The notes under the pieces were generated by a model that did not search any database, had not been told where the DNA came from, and was given only the letters and a program-made list of their open reading frames with translations. Source: Rhodamnia argentea (taxonomy: Eukaryota > Streptophyta > Magnoliopsida > Myrtales > Myrtaceae). Taken from it: a stretch of DNA of 64,000 bases. Made by a program: the position numbers and the translations under genes. The first letter of the stretch is position 1, and every line of letters begins with the position of its first letter. Of this stretch, positions 37,601-56,780 are shown piece after piece. The stretch spans positions 25,475,294 to 25,539,293 of the forward strand of contig NC_063155.1 of assembly GCF_020921035.1 (NCBI RefSeq). The letters are read 5' to 3'.

Positions 37601-40600
37601 TTTAAAAACTGAGTAGAGCTTGAGGTTAAAACATTCTGTGGATTGGTACATGGACTGGTTGCCAAGGACATTTGGAATTATGTCCAGTAAATTTGGAGTG
37701 GGAAGTACCATCCAGAGCTGGAGTTTGGAGTTACAGTGGGTTCTCAATATATGAGAGGAAATCCATCTCTCTTTTGACCTTTAAGGTAGCTTGGTACGCT
37801 GCAGTTTGTCATAGATGGGCTGCTAGGAATTCAGTGATTCATGTGGCTGGTTTCAATGTTGATGGTAAACTTATTTTTGCTAAGATCCCTAGCAATGTAT
37901 TGTATAGATTGTCTGATGTTAAAGGAGATAGGAATCTTAGTTTGCAGCATGTTGAGATATGCGGGAATTGGAGGCTGCTATAGATTTGTTTGCTTACACA
38001 TCGTACTCTTAATGAGTAACTATTCAGAACACGACACCCGCTTACCTAGCAAAAGAAAAAAGAAAAAGAGCAGTGATTTTCCTTGAACTGAAGCATGGAG
38101 AGATCTAGAGCTGATCAGTATAGATGGTCTTACTCTGTTCATCTGCACCCCTCGGGGCTGTGCCCGGTCCAAATAGATTGATTTACACGCACATACACGG
38201 ACTCAAAAATTTCCTGTCAGAGAATCATTTACATGCTTGCATTTTTTGTTCTCAGATCCATGGTAAAACAGAGTTGGTTACCTCATCAAGACGTCCAGTC
38301 CCGCTGACTTGGCATTTCTCCACGAAGACTTCCTTGTTACCCCTTCTTGATGAAAAAGGAAGGCAGATGAACCAGTATGTCATAGTTAATTGCAGGGCTT
38401 TATATTTACCTTGAACGCGTGTAGAAATGTTACTCATTCTCTTAGATGCTCTACATGAACCTTCTATCTCGGTCCACTCACTCTTAGGTTGTGGTATCCA
38501 TAAAGAATGTAGATGACCCTCTTTTTGTAGTTCTAACCATTTTCCAAGCACGTAGATTTGGAGAAGTGAAGTGAAATAATAACCATTTTTTCTGCCAGAT
38601 GGCAGTTCAAAATGATTTAATCAATGCAGCCACAGAAGCTTTTTTTTTAATGGTTTTGTGTGCATACAGCTGATTATAAACCTCTTTAATTAAAAATTTT
38701 GCAGTGTTGGTGATGTGCTTTCTTTCTCTGTGTAGCTCACGTTGTGTACTCTGCCCCCCACCCCACCCAAAAAGAAAATTATTCATAATAGTTTTTTGTA
38801 ATTCTTTTGCGTAGTTTGTGAATTACATAAGTAATATGCTATACATGCTGACAATGACGTGTTGTCTTTCTTCCCATTAAACTTGGAACAGGAAATTATC
38901 ACTTAAATATCTGCAACTTTATGCCATGGAACGTAACTCGTACAAGGAGGATAGTATCAAAAGAAGGAAATCAAGAAGACGTGGGGGTGATATTAACATC
39001 AAACATGTTGATGGTATCACCTTGGAGGCACCTCTTTCAAAGAATGACATGAATGCTATTCGCCGTTCACAAGTATGGACTAAGCTCATCAAAGAATTAA
39101 AATGAAATTGTCATGTGGCCACAGAAAAGAAAAAGTCATTTACAGTATTTTTCTCGTGTCTCTCTTTCTCAAGTAATATTAGAGAATTTATATTTAAGCA
39201 ACCCATAGAGGGTTAAAAAGCACGATCATATGAATAAAAAATGTACATATTTCAGGTTCCTCAGGTGATTGACACACTGCATCAAATCGAAGCAAGGGAT
39301 ATGCTTCCAGCCATTTGGTTCATATTCAGCCGGAGAGGCTGTGATGCAGCCGTTCAGTACCTTGAAGGGTGCAACCTCCTGGATAGCTGCGAGATGAGTG
39401 AAGTCGAACTGGCTTTGAAACGGTTCAGTATTCAGTATCCTGATGCTGTCAGGGAATCAGCTGTGAAAGGACTTAGGCACGGTATTGCTGCACATCATGC
39501 TGGGTGTTTGCCTCTATGGAAATCATTTATTGAAGAACTTTTTGGACAAGGACTTGTCAAGGTCGTCTTTGCTACAGAAACACTGGCTGCGGGAATCAAC
39601 ATGCCTGCTAGGACAGCAGTAATCGCATGTCTCAGCAAGAGAAGTAGCAGTGGGCGTATTCAATTAACCTCAAATGAACTGCTTCAAATGGCAGGTCGCG
39701 CTGGTCGTAGAGGCATTGACAAAATGGGTAATGTCGTCCTTGTCCAAACTGCTTATGAGGGTGCTGAAGAGTGCTGCAAGCTGCTTTTTGCTGGGATAGA
39801 GCCTCTGGTGTCACAGTTTACTGCTTCATATGGAATGGTGCTGAACCTTTTGGCTGGTGGAAAACTTACAAGTCACTCAAGCGAGTCAGGTGAAGTGAAA
39901 ATTTCTCGAGCAGGACGAACACTGGAAGAAGCTAGGAAGTTAGTGGAGCAAAGTTTTGGTAATTATGTGGGCAGCAATGTTATGCTTGCTGCCAAGGAGG
40001 AGCTCTCAAAAATAGACAAGGAGATTGAGATGTTAACATCTGAAATTACTGATGATGCTATAGACCAAAAAGCGAGAAGCCTTTTGTCAGATGCAGCCTA
40101 TAAGGAGATCGCGGATCTACAGGAAGAATTAAGGGCTGAAAAACGCCTCCGGACTGAACTACGCAAAAAAATGGAATTGAAGAGAATATCTGCTGTGAAA
40201 CCTCTACTTGAGGAGTTGCAGAATGGACAGTTGCCCTTTATATGTTTGCAATATAAGGATTCTGAAGGAGTTTCATACTCTATTCCGGCCGTTTACTTGG
40301 GAAAGGTTGACTCTTTCAACGGGTCAAACGTCAAGAACAGAATTCTTGGGGACAATTCTTTTGCAATTAGTATAGTTGGAGCGGGGTCGACTGATGGTCA
40401 TCTGGCAAGACATGAAGGATTTGAACCATCTTATCACGCGGCCCTTGGTTCAGATAACTCATGGTACTTATTTACGGAACAGTGGATTAGAACAGTCTAT
40501 CGGACTGGTCTTCCTAATGTGGCCTTAACTGAAGGAGATGCTTTGCCTCGGGAACTTATGGTGACACTTCTAGATAAGGATGATATGCAGTGGGATAAGC

Positions 40601-41511
40601 TTAGTGACAGTGAATTTGGGGGTTTATGGTACAGAGAAGGGTCACTGGAAACGTGGTCTTGGAGTTTAAATGTGCCCGTCTTAAATAGTCTTTCTGACAA
40701 AGACGAGGCATTGTACATGTCTCAGGAATTCCATGATGCTGTAGAATGCTACAAAGCACAAAGGACCAAAGTTGCACGGTTGAAGAAAAAGATAGCTCGT
40801 ACAGAAGGCTTTAAAGAATATAAGAAGATCATAGACATGACCAAGTTCACCGAGGAAAAGATAAGGCGCTTGAAGACTAGATCAAAGCGCCTAATTAATC
40901 GTATAGAGCAAATTGAACCGTCTGGATGGAAAGAGTTTTTGCAGGTAAGCCAAGTTATACATGAATCTAGAGCACTTGATATCAACACAAACATTCTATT
41001 CCCTCTTGGAGAAACTGCTGCTGCGATAAGGGGAGAAAATGAGCTCTGGCTTGCGATGGTTCTGAGGAATAAAATTTTACTGGGCTTGAAAACCGCGCAG
41101 CTTGCTGCTGTCTGCGCCAGTTTAGTTTCAGAAGGGATCAAAGTTCGACCTTGGAAAAACAACACCTACATATTCGAGCCATCCTCAACGGTGACTGATG
41201 TCATCGATCTCTTGGATGATCAGAGAAGTTCCCTTTTGAATCTGCAAGAGAAACATGAAGTGCGGATACCCTGCTGCTTGGATAGTCAATTCTCAGGCAT
41301 GGTCGAAGCCTGGGCATCTGGATTGACATGGAGGGAGATAATGATGGATTGTGCGATGGATGATGGAGATTTGGCTCGTCTCTTGAGGCGAACGATTGAT
41401 CTACTTGCTCAGATTCCTAAGCTGCCCGATATAGATCCACAGCTGCAGAAAAACGCGCATGCCGCATCCAGTGTAATGGATCGTCCACCCATAAGTGAGT
41501 TGGCAGGTTAA
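34650..41511 (+). CDS. ISE2: DExH-box RNA helicase ISE2, chloroplastic
   Basis: Exons 34650-35117, 35270-35445, 35534-35647, 35989-36097, 36236-36322, 38256-38374, 38892-39072 and 39256-41511 give 1169 residues, nearly the length of Arabidopsis ISE2. The N-terminus is a Ser/Arg-rich plastid transit peptide followed by an acidic run (about 59-80). Walker A is APTSSGKT (173-180) and the DEVH box lies at 272-275. SAT (motif III) and QMAGRAGRRG (motif VI) are present, and the long C-terminal part matches the SKI2/MTR4-like class to the final ISELAG. Known role: plastid RNA processing and translation; its loss widens plasmodesmal trafficking and is embryo-lethal. The large last exon is uninterrupted. 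Intron 5 (36323-38255) is 1.9 kb and carries a LINE fragment. I place the exon 3/4 border so as to keep MLYQ-SVGKASS. Confidence 0.96.
37672..37983 (+). pseudogene. LINE-derived fragment inside ISE2 intron 5
   Basis: An open stretch of 103 codons includes FKVAWYAAVCHRWAARNSVIH and, towards the end, VLYRLSDVKGDRN. This pattern (WxAxxYxxWxxRN then a short basic tail) resembles the region after the zinc-binding domain of plant LINE polyproteins. No reverse transcriptase or RNase H lies around it, so it is a small remnant in the same orientation as the host gene. The similarity is from memory, with no alignment. Confidence 0.45.
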
Positions 41512-42562
41512 ATTGGTTCTGACCTTTGAACATTTGTAAAAGTCCTTACTAATTGTTTATCACAAAAAAAAAGGCTTCTCGCGCGCTTTATTTATTGACA
41601 AACAGCTCGAGCGAGTATTTTCTTGTTAAGATTCTGCATGTTTTTTGAAAGAGACGGTGCAGAAATTTCCTGTCATTAAGATTTTGCATGTTCATCAAAG
41701 TGTTTCCTGTCCGGTTCCGACTTACCGAGTGCTTGTTTCAGACGAGCCCACGGCTTTGAAGACGAAATAGAGTTAGGACGACCAAGAAAAGCGCGCATCA
41801 AGCTTTCATCGCTGCTCATCTGTATTAGCATATTATGTCCACCGACCGTTCTAGAATCTCTCTCTGCTTTACATTGTTCCAAGTTGATCAATTCTGCCTT
41901 TAACTTTGCACAGGACAAAAGGACCCAGAGCCAAATGGAACCCGATTGCACAACAATAAGAGGCACAACAAACGGTCAAATAACAGCAAGACGATCCCTC
42001 ATTAGCTTAGTGACAAAATCATATCGAACAAGAATGGTTGATGAATGAAAAGAACAAGTTTACATCACGATATGACGTTATTTACACAATGGCGGATCGA
42101 AAGCCCCCACGAAATTATGCTACTCTACAAATTCTGAACAAGGTTGCCTTTCCTCTTGATCCCTTATTCTCTTGTTGAGACAGTAAAATGACCCGTCTGA
42201 GTGAAAGATAAAAACCTGAAAATCTTACAATCACCACGGAAGGATTTCCCAACGTGGCACCATCAATAAGTTTGTATGGCTCCCATGTACTCGATGCTCG
42301 CGGATTGATTCTGCAGAAAAATGAAATCAAGAATCTGGCTTGAATGTCTTCAAACTTGAGAAGCCGAAACCAAAATGAACCCAATATACAACAAAACCCC
42401 ATGGATGGTACAATCCACGGGTAGTTAAGAGAACCATTCTGTCATTTGAGAAACAGTTTCTATATTGTCAAATATAGCTGAACTGAAGAAAAAGAGCAGG
42501 ATGCGATTTTCATCTAGATATTGGGACATACCTAAATGGAGAGACAGAGAAATTAAGTTCAA
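41512..42562. other. Tail-to-tail intergenic DNA of ISE2 and SIN3-like
   Basis: These 1051 bases between stop codons should hold both 3' UTRs. The minus strand has acceptor- and donor-like sites (for example near 42312 and 42236), so an intron in the SIN3-like 3' UTR is possible. No domain-bearing ORF. Confidence 0.5.
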
Positions 42563-50995
<8,433 letters not shown>

Positions 50996-51597
50996 GTTCA
51001 ACGCCGGGGTAAAAAACAAGATAAGCCCTCTTCGCTTCACTATCTCAACGCCACATCATGCTCCCTGCTGCAATCAAATCCAAAATCCCGCAATCAACGA
51101 CCTCATGTTAATAAACCAATCAAGCACGCATGAAGCAGATCTAACCGCGCGGATTTTGGAAGAAGCCGAAAAAGAAAACAGCACGCTGGAATTGAACCTC
51201 GAGCAGCCAACTCTGATCGAAACTCCCAGGACAACAGTCCTCCAGCGCGTCCAAAAACTCGAGGCCGATGAGCGGTTTTCACATTGCTTGAAGATAAAGG
51301 TAACGGCGACAAAGCGCGAAGAGAGACGGAGACAGAGAGAGACGAACGCGCAGAGCAGAGAGAATGTCGAAAAACAGAAGTTCTAGCAAAACGAGTTGGG
51401 AGGATCGTCGAGTGGCGGAACAAGCACTTGCTGGAAGAAGAAGAAGAAGAAGACGACGACTAGGACTTTCTTCGCTTTGCTTCTGCAAAAAGCGCACGGA
51501 GCAGAGCCAAACCGAAAAAGAGAGAAATTGCAGAGAGATTGAGAGTTTCGTGTGAAGATGATGATGCTGTTTGCGACGGTATGCTAAGAACCTAACG

Positions 51598-51630
<33 letters not shown>

Positions 51631-52980
51631 AGGGAGGGAATAGGATAATTAAAATCGCTGTTTTTATTTTCTCTCTCTCTCTGAGGAAAACAATGTTAAG
51701 AGAAAAATTCACAGGCAGGAGATGAGAGCGAGAGAGAGCTTGAGAGCTCCTCCGTGTTTTTGCGATGGTGGGGGAGAGTGGAGATAGCCATTTTGGAGGA
51801 CCGTCTTTTGCCGGTCACGCTTTCGGGCGGTTTACCGGCTGTAGGCGGTCAGTGTCCCGCCCTTCTTGCGAAATTAGGGCACCCGTTTGGGCTTCGTTAG
51901 AGTCGATTTTTTTTCCTTTTTCCTTTTATTTTTTCCTCCTCTTTTGCCAGTCTGCGTTCCACTTGCAAATTGCAATAACAACAAAAAAAAAAAAAAATAG
52001 AAAAATGGGAAAATTGGTTAAGAGTCCGGTGATCTAGTCAAAGATGGAAGGTTGCTTAAGCTGTGTGGAGGGCATGAGAGATGGAAGATGCGTTTCAAAT
52101 GACTTCTTTGAATTCTTTGTTTGTGAATCTTACTTTGGCATCTAAGATTTTAAATCTCATTTCAAAAGCTCGGTTATCTCGACGAGAAAGAAACAAAATT
52201 CACAAGCCCACGATTGAGACCGAGCCCAAATCCAAAGTGCATGAAAAGTTCGTGATATTTGATACCGAATTCATCACTCGATGAGATCCGGTTTTGGCGA
52301 TTAGGATTAGCTTTTGATATTGTAAAGGGTTATATTGAAGAGGTAAGTTGTAAAGTCGGTATTGATAAAATTTTGAAGTCGATAGATGGGTAGAAATGGA
52401 AATAGGATTTGAGCCTTGGGCGGAGATTTGAGCAGTGTTTCAAAGACTGGTTCGAATTTATATGGGATATGCTTTTGGAATGCAAATTGCAATTGTATAT
52501 CCTCGCAAAGTTTGGTGGGAAAACAATGTAAGAATGATTACTTAGTCCTAGGCGGCAGGGGCGAAATTGCGTGATTCGCCTTTCCAAATTACTTAGTCTC
52601 GGACCGATGCTTTTGGGCCGGGCTTTTGCTTTCTAGGCCTCTGGACAAAAGTAGGGCTCGCGTTGGAGCAAGAATCGAAACTTTTTACCATGGGTGTCGT
52701 CGAACAATTGCGTGACCAAATTGTTTTGCATGTCAATCTTCCGTCGGTGGACGAGTAAACCTTCTTTCTACAGCGAGAGTAAACCCGATGAGGCCCCACC
52801 TGTTCCGACTCGATTGCCACTCTCGAAAGGCGAACTTTTGCAAATCTAAAGACGAGTCGGAGCAAGAGAGGAGAAGATTAAGAAAACCAAAAAACAAAAC
52901 AAATTAGAATCCGAACGACATTTCTCGGGTTGCGTAAGACATCCAAGATAATACCAACTTCATAGTTTGTCGAGCAATAT
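50996..52980. other. Promoter and leader of the SIN3-like gene, then intergenic DNA
   Basis: The minus strand just upstream of the start has an acceptor-like TTGATTGCAG near 51060-51070, suggesting a leader intron. A long (AG)n run with GGGA repeats at 51598-51638 reads as CT-rich on the gene's strand, a common leader or core-promoter feature of plant genes. Positions 52030-52980 show no gene. Confidence 0.45.
51598..51638. repeat. GA/GGGA microsatellite in the SIN3-like 5' region
   Basis: About 14 AG units run into GGGAGGGAGGGAGGGA. On the SIN3-like strand it is (CT)n after (CCCT)n, lying about 600 bases ahead of the start codon and probably close to the transcription start. Confidence 0.75.
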
Positions 52981-53530
52981 TGTAACGGCCTTGGGCCCCA
53001 CGCGCTTCCACTACGCCTACGGTTTTGTTCCTCTTTGCAAGATATTGTCCGCTTTGGACACACAGTCCTCACGGTTTTGTTCCTCCGAGCGTCGCCCATA
53101 CAACGCCCGGAAAACGCGTCTTGCAAATCTAAGGGCACCCAACACCCAAGCCTTATAAAGGCTTCCCAAGACCTCCTCCTAGGCAATGTGGGAAATGGTA
53201 AGTTGCCCAAGACCTCCTCTTAGGCAATGTGGGAAATGGTAAGTTGTAAAGTCGCTGTGCCCTCGCCGAGGGGCCGCACCCGTTGCGGCCCCACATGCGG
53301 TCAGAGGTCGGCTCTGATACCAACTATAACGGCCTTGGGCCCCACGCGCTTCCGTCGTGCCACTTTGCAAGATATTGTCCGCTTTGGACACACGATCCTC
53401 GCGGTTTTGTTCCTCCGAGCGTCGCCCATACAACGCCCGGAAAACGCGTCTTGCAAATCTAAGGGCACCCAAGCCTTATAAAGCCTTCCCAATACCTCCT
53501 CCTAGGCAATGTGGGACTAGGGATGTCACA
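52981..53530 (-). mobile_element. Complete TRIM retrotransposon (terminal-repeat in miniature)
   Basis: Two direct terminal repeats share ACGGCCTTGGGCCCCACGCG, ATATTGTCCGCTTTGGACAC and GTCGCCCATACAACGCCCGG. Read on the minus strand, the 5' LTR is 53530-53325 (TGTGACA at its start), a two-base spacer follows, then TGGTATCAGAGCC at 53322-53310, the primer-binding site for initiator tRNA-Met. The 3' LTR runs from about 53249 to 52981 and ends GTTACA. AATAT flanks both ends (52976-52980 and 53531-53535), a perfect 5-bp target duplication. The internal part is only about 75 bases, so no proteins are encoded and mobility would need another element's enzymes. A TTTATAAGG TATA-like word lies in each LTR. 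Confidence 0.9.
53165..53246 (-). repeat. 41-base tandem duplication inside the TRIM 3' LTR
   Basis: Units 53165-53205 and 53206-53246 share CCCAAGACCTCCTC, TAGGCAATGTGGG and AAATGGTAAGTTG with one difference (CCTAGG against CTTAGG). The other LTR has a single copy, so the duplication arose in one LTR after or during insertion. Confidence 0.8.
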
Positions 53531-55463
53531 AATATGGTCCTCGGAAAAACTACGTTGCCCATTTTGTCCTGCTAAAACAAGGAAAATCATAACTATGTTG
53601 TGTTAAACATTGAGAGAGAGAAATGACTAAGGAAGGAACCAGAGTTCACGTTTGCTCGAGGCGTGAGTTCATTTTTATTTTTTTTTTGGTCGAAAGTTGA
53701 GAATTTTTTTTTTATCAAAATAACGTTTCATTTCATTGACGTTCTCGGGATATAAGAGAAATATCGCAAATTAACTGCAAACCAAAGCAAATTTCAAACA
53801 AACAAGCTCCAAATAACGAGAAAAATCAAAATGAGATTATAGGTCTAATGAACACACACTTAAAACTCATAGTTTTGCCTTTTGGCGGTGTACGTGGTGT
53901 CCCCAACACCATTTCCCAACAGAGTAAAAAGATTGAACGAGCATAAATTTGACATTTGCGAGAGCAAAACATTCACGAACTTCTCTTATTCCCTTCGAAA
54001 TTGGACTTATTTACTAACGAAACCCATGGAGAGCGAAACTTCGAGAACATATGCACATAAAACCCCAAATTTAAATTAGATTGGGTAGAAATATCCCAAA
54101 AAATGGTAGAGAAAAGCTTCTAAATCTAGATTAAAATCAAAAGAGAAAAGTTTTCAAACATGAGGAAAGCAAGAAAACCAAATAGAAATTCAAAGTAGCC
54201 TAAGAAAAGGGAAAGGGGACGGGGACCGGGACGGGGAGATCTAATTCAAACTCTTCCCTTCGTGGAAGCTGCTGAAGAAGAAAGTGTGCCAACAAGAGAG
54301 ACAAAGGGGAGAAGGTGAGGAAAAAACTATCGAAGTTCACAAGCAGCACGTTCGAGCAAAGATTCGTTATCCATTTTCACATGGTCACTGAACAAAAATG
54401 AAGCCCATTGGGCTTTGTACATTTACGAGGGGCAAAAGTGGTCTTTTCCTTCCAAATATCAAGAGCCATAGATCGATGAGTCTGATGAAACCCTAATCGA
54501 GCCCAAATATCTTCCTCGGTTCGAACAAGAAACCCGACCCAGAGGCGAGTCTCGTAGCATGAGTCATGAGAGACGATTCGATTTATGGGCTGTGATGGCG
54601 GGCCTAATTTTTCAAGACAGCTATGCACTGTGATTCCGGCCCAATACAGAGTTGCACGTTGGGTTTTGTAAATCCACGACCCAATAACCATGCGCGAGCG
54701 TTGCTTCCCTAGCGGGCACTCACACACGGAAAACGAGGCAATTTCGTTCTCTACAAACATATTATAGGACAATTAGAGCGTTCGTATGCACCGTATGCGC
54801 CGCCAAAGTATGTTATGCTTACTCGAATTTCATAGCGAGTTTCGGCTGGAGATAGAAACCAGCAAGACCACACGGCGCTCCCATTGACGACGCCTCAATC
54901 ATATGCATCCATGAAAAGTAAAGTTTGTGACTCTACAGCCAGATCTTGTGGCGGACTTGAGAAATAATTGAGATTTGTCACAATGAATGGGCTTGGGACA
55001 CACGTCCATTCTTAAAATGTGATGGATGTAATCAGTAAATACGTATCGAGAACAAGAACAAACGTATTTGGTCTTCACTGAATAAGGACAATGGAAATTA
55101 AATGTATATAATAAAAACTTAAGGAAAAATAAATAAATAAATAAATAACTAAAAGACAGATTAGTTGTCCTGTCCCCTTTAATTGCGAAGAACGCATGTT
55201 TCTGCTAAACCCAACTTCGGATCCCTTCCATTAGGTTGCCCACGCCTTTCATTACGTCGTCTCTTTAATTTAATTGGGGTTGAAAATCACGCACTTGAAT
55301 AGTACACCCCCTATCGCCTAACTAATAATGCGACTGCGCGTTTAGGCTTAGCCCTGTTTTCCTCCTGATTAGGTCATTTAATTAGAAGAAAACATCATGC
55401 GATTATCCCCCTCCCCCCCTCCCTAAATAAATAAACCTGTCGTGCGCTGTCAGAATCAGAATA
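53531..55463. other. Intergenic DNA after the TRIM
   Basis: No supported gene. A poly(T)-GGTCGA stub sits at 53678-53692 without clear flanking duplication. A 131-codon minus-strand ORF at 54377-54772 lacks any domain I recognise. The word AAACCCTAA (telo-box type) at 54488-54496 is isolated. A (AAAT)n run lies near 55121-55146. Confidence 0.45.
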
Positions 55464-55471
55464 CATGTTAG

Positions 55472-56091
55472 TAGGGGTGAGCGGTTCCGGGTTCCTTACG
55501 GGTTCCACCTGGAACCCGGAACCTACTCATCCAAACAGGTTCCTCATTTTTGGAACCTGGAACCTACCCGTCACACCTTGGAACCTGGAACCTACCCCGT
55601 CACAGGTTCTAGGGTCGGTTCCAGGGTACCCGAGAATTTATCAATTTCTTTTATTTTTTCATTTTTAGTTAAACAAAATAAGAGTGAACACTACAACATC
55701 TAAGAGAAAGTAGATGTGAGTGATTTTAGGTTCTGTACAAATTACATTTAGAACCCGCAACCAATCTATTGGAATACATTTATCATTTTTTGGAACTTGA
55801 AACATAAAAAATTGTTTGACTCCAAATTATACACTCATCATCGGATGTCATATAATGTTGTATGATTGTGCAAAAATATATACCAAGAAAAATATAAAAA
55901 TTTATTTCAGAATCCGGGTTCCAGGTTCCAGGTTCTAGGTAGTGGAACCTGGAACCTACCCGTTGGAACAGGTTCCTCAATTTTTGGAACCTGGAACCTA
56001 CTCTGCATACCTTGGAACCTGGAACCGGAGCGGATCCTACGGGTTCCGGTTCCAGGTTCTCGGTTCTACCCTGGAACCATGCTCACCCCTA
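55472..56091. mobile_element. Non-autonomous hAT element with perfect target duplication
   Basis: The ends are an exact inverted pair, TAGGGGTGAGC (55472-55482) and GCTCACCCCTA (56081-56091), and partial inverted similarity continues inward (GGTTCC and GGAACC words). CATGTTAG lies immediately outside both ends (55464-55471, 56092-56099): a perfect 8-bp target duplication, diagnostic of hAT. The 620-base interior is made of repeated GGAACCTGGAACCTACCC-type words with no transposase. The perfect duplication and ends indicate a fairly recent insertion. It is related to the older element at 2209-2927. Confidence 0.88.
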
Positions 56092-56570
56092 CATGTTAGC
56101 TAGCTACTGTTAACTAGGAATAAGGAGTGTTCAGGCTACAGAATGAAAATGAGCACAAATCGAATACAATTTCTGCGGAAAGTAACGTGTTGGAGAATGT
56201 GGACGCATGCGTACGTTAAACAGTACCAAGTAATTGTTTTAAAAAGAATTAGATGATCATGAATGCCTTCTGTTGTATGATGACGGTAATCTGCTGAAAT
56301 GTCGTTGATTAGGCACTTTTTGTTTCGTGAAAAAATCAATAACTTGTAATTTTTTTTCTGAAAATGGTCGTTTTTTTTTTCTTGCAAAAGTGAAAGAAGG
56401 AAAGATAAACAAAAGTGTTTTGAGCAAAGATCGTGGTTGAATGATGGGAATATCTTCCCTTGTTTGACTTTTTTAGCAAAAATTTAGGAAGATGTTTTTT
56501 CTGCAAAATATATTCCTCGTAAGTTTCAACAGATAATCAGAAGAATTCGCTTGCCCAAAGTGATCCGAAG

Positions 56571-56780
56571 TTTTTTTTTTTTTTTTTGTATCCGAGTTGT
56601 CCGCGCGCCCGGTGAGCTTGTGCTCAAACCAACGGTGAAGCACGACTAGTCCTAGGGGGCAACTGCAGGATCCCACCATCACAGTGCCCAAGTAAGACAC
56701 TAGCACCACGAAATTTTGAACCTAAGATCTCTCGTGAAAGGAATCGAGCGCAAACCAGGCCATCGCCCAGTGGGTCTATA
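56571..56780 (-). mobile_element. tRNA-derived SINE-like element
   Basis: On the minus strand the segment starts near 56775, has a box A-like TGGCCTGGTTTG (56762-56751), then a box B-like AGGTTCAAAATTT (56723-56711) about 28 bases on, as in RNA polymerase III internal promoters. It ends in GGATAC followed by a 17-base poly(A) (T run 56571-56587). Length is about 200 bases and there is no ORF. I do not see a clear flanking duplication, so the 5' end is approximate. A degraded tRNA pseudogene with a poly(A) tail is the alternative. Confidence 0.55.

Noticed and set aside
52878-53492. Several ORFs on both strands repeating the same peptide text
   Set aside because: They are translations of the two TRIM LTRs, which are non-coding.
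53165-53530. Possible CRISPR-like or satellite array because of repeated units
   Set aside because: Only two unequal units, explained by LTRs and one tandem duplication; the genome is a plant nucleus.
54377-54772. 131-codon minus-strand ORF
   Set aside because: No recognisable domain or splice partners and surrounded by repeats; insufficient support.
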